From assembly GCA_904419005.1 (NCBI GenBank), contig CAJFQI010000002.1, positions 1-64,000 of the forward strand: 64,000 bases of DNA, written 5' to 3'. Made by a program: the position numbers and the translations under genes. The notes beneath the pieces are model-generated. The model had not been told where the DNA came from, made no database searches, and saw only the letters and a list, made by a program, of their open reading frames with translations. This document shows positions 18,617-26,862 of the stretch, in pieces (position 1 is the first letter of the stretch; each line of letters begins with the position of its first letter). Origin of the DNA: Candidatus Avimonas faecium. Its GTDB lineage: Bacteria; Bacillota; Clostridia; Oscillospirales; Acutalibacteraceae.

Positions 18617-19870
18617 TCAACGGATTTCGGCGGAAACATCATACCGCCCCTGTTTTTTCAGCAGGCGCACCAGCCCAAAGGTGGCGGCCGCCATGACCGC
18701 AAACAGGAGCAGAAGGACATATGGGAAAAGGGACAGCCCGGCGGCCTGGGCCAACAGGCTGAACAGCGGCGGTACGGCCATGATCCCGACATAGGAAGCC
18801 GCCATCTGGGTCCCCATCACCGACGGGGCGATGTCCTGCCCGAAGTTGCGAGGGGTCAGGTGGACCAGGTTGGGGAAAAGCGGCCCGTTGCCGAAGCCGA
18901 TGATAAACAGCCCGACGCCGGCGGCGTATCCAGGCAGGGGCAGCATCAGCAGCAGGATCGCCGCCAGGACGACGCCCTGCCCGATATGGATCAGCCGCCA
19001 AGCGGATACCCGGTTGGCCAGCAGGCCGGAAACAAACCGCCCAAGCGCCATGCCGACATAATAAAAGGTAATCATCTGCGCCGCCTGGCTGGCGGATAAC
19101 CCCTTGGCGCTGACCAGGAAGGTGCTCCCCCAAATGCCGCACAGGTTCTCTATGGCGCAGGAGCCGATGAAGACCAGCCAGACCATGCGAGCGGCCGGCA
19201 TTTTGGCTATCGCGGCAAAGGAGAGGGGCCGGGCTTCCTCCACCCGCGTTGCGAGCGGGCTTGCCGCGGCCTTTTTCCAGAGCGGCAGGGCCGCCAGGGC
19301 CAGGGCGGCGATCCCGGCCTGCACCAGGCCCATCACCCGGTAGCCGTGCCGCCAGTTGTTCTGGTCGGAGAGGGCCAGGGACATCAGGTAAGGGCTCAGC
19401 GAGATGCCGATCCCGTAAAAGCAGTGCAGGAAGCTCATATGGGAGGCCTGGTAGTGCAGGGCGACATAGCTGTTCAGGCCGGAATCAATGGCGCCCGCCC
19501 CGAGCCCCAGAGGGACGGCGAACAGGCAAAGCCAAAGCAGGCTGGGGGAAAGGGAAAAGCCGAAAATGGCGAACACCGTCAAAAGCGTACTGGCCGCGGT
19601 AACCAGCCCGGTGCCGAAACGGTGGATCAGCCGCGCGCTCAAAAGGCTGGAAACCACGGTGGAGCCGGAAATCAGAAGGGTTACCATGCTGGCGGAGGCA
19701 ACCGGCGCCCCCAGCTCCGGATAGATCGCCGGCCACGCCGTCCCAAAGAGGGAGTCCGGTATCCCCAAACCGATAAAGGTGATGTAGATGACGCAAAGCA
19801 GGAGTGTCGCCACAAAGATTCCTCTTTCGCTGATGAATTTTCGGCCGGAGGGCAGGGGCCGCGCTCCCAT
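18617..19870 (-). CDS. MFS transporter
   Basis: About 12 hydrophobic segments; start placed at 19870 because the predicted TSS lies near 19917. Confidence 0.85.
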   Translation of the reverse strand: MGARPLPSGRKFISERGIFVATLLLCVIYITFIGLGIPDSLFGTAWPAIYPELGAPVASASMVTLLISGSTVVSSLLSARLIHRFGTGLVTAASTLLTVFAIFGFSLSPSLLWLCLFAVPLGLGAGAIDSGLNSYVALHYQASHMSFLHCFYGIGISLSPYLMSLALSDQNNWRHGYRVMGLVQAGIAALALAALPLWKKAAASPLATRVEEARPLSFAAIAKMPAARMVWLVFIGSCAIENLCGIWGSTFLVSAKGLSASQAAQMITFYYVGMALGRFVSGLLANRVSAWRLIHIGQGVVLAAILLLMLPLPGYAAGVGLFIIGFGNGPLFPNLVHLTPRNFGQDIAPSVMGTQMAASYVGIMAVPPLFSLLAQAAGLSLFPYVLLLLFAVMAAATFGLVRLLKKQGRYDVSAEIR

Positions 19871-19923
19871 TGGCGGATCCGTGTTGGCTGTCTGTGCCTT
19901 GGGGGAGGGCCATGCTTCTCCGA

Positions 19924-19952
19924 TGTATAACACATCCGCCGAAGAAAGTCAA
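19924..19952 (-). promoter_or_regulatory. Promoter of MFS gene
   Basis: Minus strand TTGACT-N17-TATACA. Confidence 0.65.
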
Positions 19953-20049
19953 TTGTTTCCGGCTCAAATACAGGGCTTTTGCATATTGGGGTTGCGTTAC
20001 GAAAAGAGGCCCTGCTTTGACGTGGGCCTCCCCCCTTAGAAAAGAAAAC

Positions 20050-20130
20050 CTGCGGTGCACGACTTGCGGCCGGGCTCAGTCTGAGAGCCGCATGAAAAAT
20101 ATGTTTTTACGGTTGGGGCAGGAGATGAGC
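20050..20130 (+). mobile_element. Possible group II intron domain remnant
   Basis: GGGCTCAGTCTGAGAGCCGCATG-[hairpin]-TACGGTTGGGGCAGG resembles the region preceding RT ORFs in bacterial group II introns; no RT ORF present. Confidence 0.35.
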
Positions 20131-20137
20131 TCTCAAA

Positions 20138-20677
20138 CTAAATAAGTAACTTTTTGTAGTAATCTTCCTTTGAGATTGAGTAAATAACAGAATCAAATAT
20201 TGCATCATCATATCGTTTAAAGCCGTTTTCAATTGTTAATTCATATATAAAGCCGCTTTTTTCAAGAACTGATTTTGAACGTACATTTTGGGGTGTTGTA
20301 AAAGCAGATAACAAATCAACATTTAAATCTTCAAATGCATAACTCACCATACATGTAACCGCTTCTGTCATATAGCCGTTATTCCAATAGTTTTCATTTA
20401 AAAGATAATTGATCATTTTTGCATAATATCTGCCCCGGTTATTATCCGGATATATTTTGATAAAACCGATAGCCTTCCCGCTTTCTTTTAAAATAATGGC
20501 AAATATGCCGTCGGTTTCCACATAGGATTTTAGAATATTCAATGAATCTGCTCTGCATGAGGACGGCTTCCAGCCGCCGATCATACAAGCCGGACTGCAC
20601 ATCAGTTCATGAAAATCCTCTATATCTTCAATGCTCCACTTCCGTAACAGTAATCGTTTGGTATCTAAGTTCTTCAT
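20138..20677 (-). CDS. GNAT N-acetyltransferase (RimJ/RimL-like), AT-rich
   Basis: MKNLDTKRLLLRKWSIEDIEDFHELM; NEN(YW)NNGYMTEAV; VRSKSVLEKSGF. Confidence 0.85.
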   Translation of the reverse strand: MKNLDTKRLLLRKWSIEDIEDFHELMCSPACMIGGWKPSSCRADSLNILKSYVETDGIFAIILKESGKAIGFIKIYPDNNRGRYYAKMINYLLNENYWNNGYMTEAVTCMVSYAFEDLNVDLLSAFTTPQNVRSKSVLEKSGFIYELTIENGFKRYDDAIFDSVIYSISKEDYYKKLLI

Positions 20678-20702
20678 GCGTCCACCCCATAACTGAACAA
20701 AT

Positions 20703-20734
20703 AAAAAGCGCCCGTCAAACGACGAACGCTTTTT
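20703..20734 (-). terminator. Terminator downstream of tRNA-Ser genes
   Basis: AAAAAGCG..CGTCAAACGACG..CGCTTTTT. Confidence 0.75.
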
Positions 20735-20824
20735 GGCGGAGATGGAGAGACTCGAACTCTCGCGCCGGTTACCCGACCTACGCCCTTAGCAGGGGCGCCT
20801 CGTCACCAACTTGAGTACATCTCC
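20734..20824 (-). tRNA. tRNA-Ser (anticodon GCT)
   Basis: Cloverleaf GGAGATG...CTGCTAA...GTTCGAGTC...CATCTCCG-CCA with long variable arm; CCA encoded. Confidence 0.93.
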
Positions 20825-20888
20825 GTGTAGGTGATTTGCCAATCTCTATTTTCACTTTTTCGAAGGCCCTCGAGAAAAGATCGTCCTC

Positions 20889-20975
20889 TGGCGGAGAGGA
20901 AGGGATTCGAACCCTTGGCTCTTGCGAGTCACTGGTTTTCAAGACCAGCTCCATAAACCGCTCGGACACCTCTCC
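20889..20975 (-). tRNA. tRNA-Ser (anticodon TGA)
   Basis: GGAGAGG...CTTGAAA...GTTCGAATC...CCTCTCCG-CCA with long variable arm; CCA encoded. Confidence 0.93.
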
Positions 20976-20994
20976 GTGCTGATTAACGGGAATT

Positions 20995-21023
20995 ATAATA
21001 CCATCTTCCCAGCGAAATGTCAA
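20995..21023 (-). promoter_or_regulatory. Promoter of tRNA-Ser pair
   Basis: Minus strand TTGACA-N17-TATTAT. Confidence 0.75.
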
Positions 21024-21044
21024 CCGGAAATTGCGCAAACCAGC

Positions 21045-21638
21045 CTATTTTAATTCAATAACGATCCGGCTGTCGCCGACACGGACCCCCGCGTCCCCGC
21101 TGAGGATGGCAAGCAGGCTGCGGTAAAGGAGAACGGGATCGTTTAGGAAATTTTCCCGGATCAGCTGCGCCTGCAGGTCATCCGCCACCCGCAGGGTAAA
21201 GGACATCAGCGGGTATTCGTCGTCGTTGATGCAGCAGGTGACATTGCAGCCGTGGGGAAGCTTCTCAATTTTCACCGTGTTTTCCCGTTCTCTCCGGATG
21301 CGGGTGAGGAGCTGGAGCGCGGATTTGACCGAACGTTCCCGCAGCGTGTAGGGGATCATCCCGGAAAGGGTGTCCGCCACCTGGCGGCCGGTTTCGGTCA
21401 GCGAGAGGGTATCGTCCGGTCCCTCGCTCAAATGGCCCAAGCGGACCAGCTCGTCAATGGCGCTGCCCGTTTCAAAAAAGTTCGCCATCCCGTTGCCGGA
21501 AATGATGTCGAGCACCGCTTGGCGGGGCATCGGCTCCCCGGCGCCCATCAGCATATAGCAAACCAATATTTTGATCTCCTGGCTGGTACGGAGCCCGCCG
21601 GGCTCCACCCCATCGGAGAAAATCTGTTGTCCCTTCAT
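21045..21638 (-). CDS. DUF4364-like protein
   Basis: SQEIKILVCYMLMGAGEPMPRQAVLDII...FETGSAIDELVRLGHL winged-helix-like N-terminus; start 21638 or 21650. Confidence 0.75.
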   Translation of the reverse strand: MKGQQIFSDGVEPGGLRTSQEIKILVCYMLMGAGEPMPRQAVLDIISGNGMANFFETGSAIDELVRLGHLSEGPDDTLSLTETGRQVADTLSGMIPYTLRERSVKSALQLLTRIRRERENTVKIEKLPHGCNVTCCINDDEYPLMSFTLRVADDLQAQLIRENFLNDPVLLYRSLLAILSGDAGVRVGDSRIVIELK

Positions 21639-22182
21639 CGCGCAGAACATCCCTTCCCGGATAGCCTGCCCGCTTTCCGCGTTGCAGGCGGCGCCCGGCG
21701 CGGCCTGCCCCCCTTCGCCGAGAGGAGGCGCAACGCCCCGGAGCGTTTTTCTTACTTATTATACCACGGATCCTCCGAAAAGGGAAGCGCTTCAAGAGGC
21801 GTTCCCCCCATAGCTGGCGGGGAGCCCCCGGTCCGGCTAGGCGGATCTCCTTTTTCTGGGAAGGGATTGGCATCGTCCGGACGCGAAAGAAGGCATAATG
21901 CTTTTAAGGTGCCGGCTTTCTCTCTCCCGTGAAGCGGCCGTTTCCACTGAAAAAGAGGAAAAGAAACGCCCCTTGAAAAGGCGCGGATTTCTGGAGCGGA
22001 TAAACCGTACCGGGGAAGGGGGCGATCCCGGCAGGCGAGGCCCGTTCCCAGCGGTTGAGGCCCTCTTATCAAACGTCGCCATCGCGCCGCGCATCGGCCG
22101 CCCTCCCCGTACAAAAGGCGGAGAGACAGGGACGTAGGGCGGCGGATTCCCCGGCGGCCGGCTCCCATTAAAAAAGGAAAAA

Positions 22183-22236
22183 GAAAAATCCTGCCGATTT
22201 TACTTGACATATCGCGAAAAATCCTGTAGATTTTTA
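22183..22236 (+). promoter_or_regulatory. Two operator-like direct repeats, each a hyphenated palindrome
   Basis: GAAAAATCCTGCCGATTTTA (22183-22202) and GAAAAATCCTGTAGATTTTTA (22216-22236), 33 bp apart. Confidence 0.6.
22204..22232 (+). promoter_or_regulatory. Promoter of uracil-type permease
   Basis: TTGACA-N17-TAGATT. Confidence 0.65.
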
Positions 22237-22247
22237 ACGATAGGCGA

Positions 22248-22298
22248 GACCGCCTGGCGGCTCCGCAGGGCAAGCGGGCGCTGCCGGCGGTCATTTTT
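22248..22298 (+). promoter_or_regulatory. 5' leader hairpin with T-run (terminator/attenuator-like)
   Basis: GACCGCC-U-GGCGGC-UCCGC..GCGGG-C-GCUGCC-GGCGGUC then AUUUUU, 15 nt before the start codon. Confidence 0.6.
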
Positions 22299-22312
22299 GA
22301 GGAGGGAAACGG

Positions 22313-23746
22313 ATGAGCTTTTTATCCAAAGTCAACGCGTTCTTTTTCCCCTGCTCCAAGGAGTACCCGAAGCTCAGCGCGGGAAAACTGATGCTGCTGG
22401 GGCTGCAGCACGCGTTCGCGATGTCCTGCGCTACCATCCTGGTGCCGATCCTGACCGGCATGGACGTTGGGGTGGCCCTGTTTGCTGCCGGGATGGGGAC
22501 CATTATTTTCCATCTCTGTACGAAGGGACGGATGCCGACCTTTTTGGGCAGCTCCTTTGCCTTCATCGTCTCGCTGCAGGCGGTGATCGGGACCGGGGGC
22601 GGCGCGCCGATGTACGGCACGCAGGAGGAAAGCATCCCCTACGCGCTGGGCGGCATCATCTGCGCAGGGGCAATCTACCTGGTGCTGGCGCTGCTCATCA
22701 AGCTGTTCGGCGGACGGTTTATGGAGCGGCTTTTCCCGCCGGTTGTGCGGGGCGTGGGGATCGCGATTATCGGGCTGAACCTGGCGACCTCCGCGGTCAA
22801 CAACATCCAGGGCAACGGGATAGAGATGTTTACCCCCGCGTACTACTGGAGCTGGGGGATCGCGATTGCCGTCTGCCTGCTGGCGATTGTCCTGTCCAGC
22901 TACGGCAGGGGGATGGTCAAGATGTCCAGCATCGTGATTGCGCTGGCGGCCGGGTATCTGCTGACGCTGCTGGTGACCAAAATCGGCCTGGCACCCGCCT
23001 CCCTGATGTCGCTGGACGCGATCGGGGAGAAGGGATGGTTCGCCGTTCCCAACTTTGTTCTGCCGAAATTCGACTGGAAGGCGATCGGCATGATCGCGCC
23101 GATTTCGATCGTTACCTGTGTAGAGCATGTCGGCGACGTGTATGCCAACGGTTCGGTCGTGGGCAAAAACTTCGCCAGGAACCCCGGCCTGCACCGCACG
23201 CTGCTGGGCGACGGCCTGGCAACCATGGCGGCCGGCCTGGTCGGCGGCCCGCCCAACACCACCTATTCCGAAAATACGGCGGTGCTGGCGGCGACCGGCA
23301 ACTACAACCCTGCCTCCCTGCGGGTGGCCGCCCTGATCGCGATCGTCATCTCCTTTTTTGGGAAGGCGGTCGGCGTGGTTGAAACGGTGCCGACCTGCGT
23401 GCTGGGCGGCGCATGCATTGTGCTGTACGGCATGATCTCCTCGGTCGGCCTGCGCACCCTGGTGGAGAACCATGTGGACTTTACCAAGAACCGCAACCTC
23501 TGCATCGCGGCGGTGATGTTTGTGCTGGCCATCGGCGGCGCGGTGATCGGCGGTCCGGCGTTTAATGTCAGCGGCATCGGCCTGGGGATCCTGGCGGGCA
23601 TCCTGCTCAACCTGATCCTGCCTGTGAAGAAGGGCGAGGGCGCGGGCTGGATCGCGCACGGCGTGGACGAGGACGACGTGAAAATGGGCGTTTCGGACAA
23701 TCCCGACGAGGAGCACCTCGTACAGGAGGAGCAGGCACAGGGCTGA
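22313..23746 (+). CDS. Uracil/xanthine permease family (NCS2) transporter
   Basis: GLQHAFAMSCATILVPILTGMD; PTFLGSSFAFI; multiple TM helices. Confidence 0.9.
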   Translation: MSFLSKVNAFFFPCSKEYPKLSAGKLMLLGLQHAFAMSCATILVPILTGMDVGVALFAAGMGTIIFHLCTKGRMPTFLGSSFAFIVSLQAVIGTGGGAPMYGTQEESIPYALGGIICAGAIYLVLALLIKLFGGRFMERLFPPVVRGVGIAIIGLNLATSAVNNIQGNGIEMFTPAYYWSWGIAIAVCLLAIVLSSYGRGMVKMSSIVIALAAGYLLTLLVTKIGLAPASLMSLDAIGEKGWFAVPNFVLPKFDWKAIGMIAPISIVTCVEHVGDVYANGSVVGKNFARNPGLHRTLLGDGLATMAAGLVGGPPNTTYSENTAVLAATGNYNPASLRVAALIAIVISFFGKAVGVVETVPTCVLGGACIVLYGMISSVGLRTLVENHVDFTKNRNLCIAAVMFVLAIGGAVIGGPAFNVSGIGLGILAGILLNLILPVKKGEGAGWIAHGVDEDDVKMGVSDNPDEEHLVQEEQAQG

Positions 23747-23776
23747 ACCGCCCGTGTTCCGGCGTATTAAAAGCAA

Positions 23777-23808
23777 GGGAGAGGGCGGCTTGTCCCTCTC
23801 CCTTTTTT
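23777..23808 (+). terminator. Terminator after permease
   Basis: GGGAGAGGG...CCCTCTCCC-TTTTTT. Confidence 0.8.
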
Positions 23809-23818
23809 ATGCTACAAT
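23790..23818 (+). promoter_or_regulatory. Promoter overlapping the terminator
   Basis: TTGTCC-N17-TACAAT. Confidence 0.5.
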
Positions 23819-23895
23819 GGAGTCATTCCGACAAAACGGCGAAGGCCGCGGAGAAAACGGCAAGCTCCATTTGCCGCTGTGGGGAGTTGTGTTTT

Positions 23896-24414
23896 ATGCC
23901 CATGCAAAAAAAATGCCGCCTTTTTGCCCTGGCTGCGGGCTGCCTGCTGCTGCCGGCGCTGCTTTTTTCCGGCTGCGGGCAGGCGGAGGAAGGGACCTCC
24001 TCCGCCGCCCCCACGACGACGGAGACGGCGCCGCCGCTGCTCAGCGTAGATGTTACCGCGCTGCTGAGCGCAGAGGAGATTGGGGATGCCCTGGGGGTAG
24101 AGGTCGGGCAGCCGGAATCCTATGAATCGGGGACCATCGCCCACTATTCCTCGGCCGACCTGCAGACCACGGCCGAGATCAGCCTGAAGGAAGGCGAGCG
24201 GGCGATGTACGATTCGACCGTCGCCATGGTAGAGGACGCGGTGGATTCCCCCAACCTGGGGGATGCCGCCGTATGGAGCCCGCAGTTTCAGCAGCTGCTG
24301 GTTTACGGCAAGGGGTATATGCTCGGCATTACGGTTGATGTCGCGGGCAAAAGCGCCGACGAGTACCTGACGGCGGCCCGCCAGATAGCGGTCCTGCTGC
24401 TGGAGAGGCTGTAG
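23896..24414 (+). CDS. Lipoprotein of unknown function
   Basis: MPMQKKCRLFALAAGCLLLPALLFSGCGQ with lipobox. Confidence 0.75.
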   Translation: MPMQKKCRLFALAAGCLLLPALLFSGCGQAEEGTSSAAPTTTETAPPLLSVDVTALLSAEEIGDALGVEVGQPESYESGTIAHYSSADLQTTAEISLKEGERAMYDSTVAMVEDAVDSPNLGDAAVWSPQFQQLLVYGKGYMLGITVDVAGKSADEYLTAARQIAVLLLERL

Positions 24415-24481
24415 GCGCCGGGCGGCCTGCCGCCCGCTTTGGCCCGGATCGACGCGATGGACGGAAGGAGGATATAGTCTT

Positions 24482-24715
24482 ATGGCGATGCAGGATACAA
24501 TGCCGGACCTCGGCTTTTCTCTGCGGATGCCGCTGTGCAACCGCTGTATCCACCGGGAATCGCTGCTGCTGGAAGGGGCGGACGGCCCGGTGCAGGCGCT
24601 GCGCTGCCGGGTGCTCGGCGAAATCCCGGCCCCTCTCCTTGCCTGCGAGCAGGAGGACTGCCCCGATTTTGAGCAGGACGAGGAGCAAGCCCGCCTGTTT
24701 GCTGGGCTTTTATAA
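24482..24715 (+). CDS. Small Cys-containing protein (77 aa)
   Basis: CNRCIHRE...C...C...C pattern, upstream RBS-like GGAAGGAGG. Confidence 0.55.
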   Translation: MAMQDTMPDLGFSLRMPLCNRCIHRESLLLEGADGPVQALRCRVLGEIPAPLLACEQEDCPDFEQDEEQARLFAGLL

Positions 24716-24799
24716 AAACGAAATCCCCTCCGCGGTTTTTAAACCGTGAACAGCCCCAGATAGTGCGGGCACCAGGATAATTGCGGGGAGAATTGCGCA

Positions 24800-25666
24800 A
24801 TGTGGTTAGTGGCTTCAATAGGCTCAGCTTTCTTTGCTGGACTCACAGCGATACTGGCAAAGTGCGGGATCAGAAAAACGGATTCCGATATTGCAACAGC
24901 TATCAGGACGATAGTCGTCCTGATCTTTTCATGGTTGATGGTATTCGTCGTCGGCTCAGCCGACCAGCTTACAGAAATACCCCCGCGGTCTTTACTTTTT
25001 TTGATTTTGTCGGGTGCTGCAACCGGGGCATCATGGATTTGCTACTTCAAAGCCCTATCCATCGGCGATGTCAATAAGGTTGTCCCAATCGACAAATCAA
25101 GCACGGTGCTGAGCGTTTTGCTTGCAATCCTTTTGTTTCACGAAACCGAACACCTCGCGATAAAACTCATTGGGACAGTCTTGTTAGGCATCGGGATTAT
25201 CTTGATGGTAGAAAAAAAGGAGAGGAAACAAAAGGCGAGCGGGAATACATACATCCTGTATGCAGTTGGCTCTGCGGTCTTTGCAGCGCTGACCTCGATT
25301 CTGGCAAAAGTGGGGATTACCGGGGTCGAGTCCAACCTTGGCACGGCCATACGGACGATTGTGGTTCTGGTTATGGCGTGGCTGCTTGTTCTGATCAAAA
25401 AGAAAACGTCCCAGCTGAAACGGCTTGACAAAAAAGAACTTATTTTTATTGGATTATCCGGGATTGCCACAGGAGCATCTTGGTTATGTTACTATTACGC
25501 AATTCAAAATGGCATCGTCAGCGTAGTGGTGCCGATAGACAAGATGAGCTTGCTTGTGACGGTTATCTTTTCCTATCTTGCCTTCAACGAGAAACTGACA
25601 AAGAAAGCGCTGCTCGGCCTGGTATTGATGTTGGCCGGTACACTGGCAATGGCTGTTTTCTCCTAA
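24800..25666 (+). CDS. EamA/DMT-family transporter
   Basis: Two homologous EamA halves (AALTSILAKVGI / GATGASWICYFKAL / GIATGASWLCYYYAI); composition more AT-rich than neighbours. Confidence 0.85.
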   Translation: MWLVASIGSAFFAGLTAILAKCGIRKTDSDIATAIRTIVVLIFSWLMVFVVGSADQLTEIPPRSLLFLILSGAATGASWICYFKALSIGDVNKVVPIDKSSTVLSVLLAILLFHETEHLAIKLIGTVLLGIGIILMVEKKERKQKASGNTYILYAVGSAVFAALTSILAKVGITGVESNLGTAIRTIVVLVMAWLLVLIKKKTSQLKRLDKKELIFIGLSGIATGASWLCYYYAIQNGIVSVVVPIDKMSLLVTVIFSYLAFNEKLTKKALLGLVLMLAGTLAMAVFS

Positions 25667-25921
25667 TTGAGGACACGAAAATGGCAGAGGAAACAAACGA
25701 TGATGACACCTGCATAAGGCGCGCCTTGCCGGGAGCGAAAACGTGCCCGCCCAGCACCGGCAGAGGGAGAGGAACGCCCCGGTTTGCCTTTCCGGTTATG
25801 TGGAAAAGCCCTTCGCGCATATCATGAAGCAGACGGAAAAGCAGGCCTTGATCGGTTCCCGCGGGATCCTTGCCGAGCGGCCTCCTCATCCGTATTGCTG
25901 AGAAAGGAGCGGTCCATCTAC

Positions 25922-26734
25922 ATGTATGCAGTCATCAAGGGAAGGCGGCTGCTGGGGGCGGTCGCTTGCTGCCTGGCTTTGGCGGTGCCCGTCGGGGTGG
26001 CCTTCGCGGCGGCGGGGGCGCCCTCCCCGGCAGCGGCCGCCAATGCGGCGAACACCAATTGGGGGCTGAGCTTTCAGGAAAACGGGAAAACGCCGGTCGG
26101 CAACGCCTCGGCCGAATTCCTCAAGCAGTATAATGCCTATTACGCGGGAGACCCGGAGGAAAAGGTGATCTACCTCACGTTTGACGCCGGGTATGAAAAC
26201 GGGTACACCCCATCCATCCTGGACACCTTAAAAAAGCACGGCGTCAAGGCGACGTTTTTTGTCGTGGGGAATTATATAGAAACCGCGCCCGACCTCGTCC
26301 GGCGGATGGCGGCGGAGGGGCATACCGTCGGCAACCACACCTATCACCATCCGGACATGTCCAAAATCTCGGATACCGAGGCGTTCCGCCGGGAGCTGGA
26401 GTCGCTTGAAGACCTGTACAAGGAAACCACCGGCCAGGAAATGAAGAAATTTTACCGCCCGCCCCAGGGCAAGTACAGCGAAAGCAACCTCCGGCAGGCT
26501 AGCGAGCTGGGGTACGCCACCTTTTTCTGGAGCTTGGCCTATGTGGACTGGTATGTGGATGACCAGCCGACGCGGGAGCAGGCGTTTGACAAGCTGCTGC
26601 CCCGCATCCATCCCGGCGCGGTGGTGCTGCTGCACAGCACGTCCCAGACCAACGCCGAAATCCTTGACGAGCTGCTCACCAAATGGGAGGCGGCCGGCTA
26701 TACCTTCGGCACGCTTGACGAGCTCTGCGCCTAA
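25922..26734 (+). CDS. pdaA: PdaA-like polysaccharide deacetylase
   Basis: YLTFDAGYENGYTPSILDTLKKHGVKATFFVVGN; FYRPPQGKYSE; HPGAVVLLHSTS; signal peptide. Confidence 0.85.
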   Translation: MYAVIKGRRLLGAVACCLALAVPVGVAFAAAGAPSPAAAANAANTNWGLSFQENGKTPVGNASAEFLKQYNAYYAGDPEEKVIYLTFDAGYENGYTPSILDTLKKHGVKATFFVVGNYIETAPDLVRRMAAEGHTVGNHTYHHPDMSKISDTEAFRRELESLEDLYKETTGQEMKKFYRPPQGKYSESNLRQASELGYATFFWSLAYVDWYVDDQPTREQAFDKLLPRIHPGAVVLLHSTSQTNAEILDELLTKWEAAGYTFGTLDELCA

Positions 26735-26778
26735 AGCGGCCCCGCCGCCGCAAGGGCCAAAACGGCCTGTGGGGAAAA

Positions 26779-26827
26779 GCCGCCCGCCTTCCACTCCGAT
26801 CGGCGTGCGAAGGCGGGCGGCCTTTTT
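26779..26827 (+). terminator. Terminator after pdaA-like gene
   Basis: GCCGCCCGCCTTC...GAAGGCGGGCGGC-C-TTTTT. Confidence 0.8.
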
Positions 26828-26862
26828 GGCGCGGCGATGCCCCGACAGGGCTCCCGCCGCCG

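Noticed and set aside
20030-20830. Integrative element with att sites at tRNA-Ser
   Set aside because: No duplicated tRNA 3' end and no integrase found in the window; only composition and a possible intron scar support acquisition.
20778-21038. 86-aa minus-strand ORF
   Set aside because: Translates through both tRNA-Ser genes.
21651-22180. Hidden gene in the ~530-bp gap between the DUF4364 gene and the permease
   Set aside because: Only Arg/Pro-rich overlapping ORFs without RBS or family resemblance; treated as noncoding.
22322-23776. 484-aa minus-strand ORF antisense to the permease
   Set aside because: Arg/His/Gln-rich shadow ORF opposite a clear membrane transporter.
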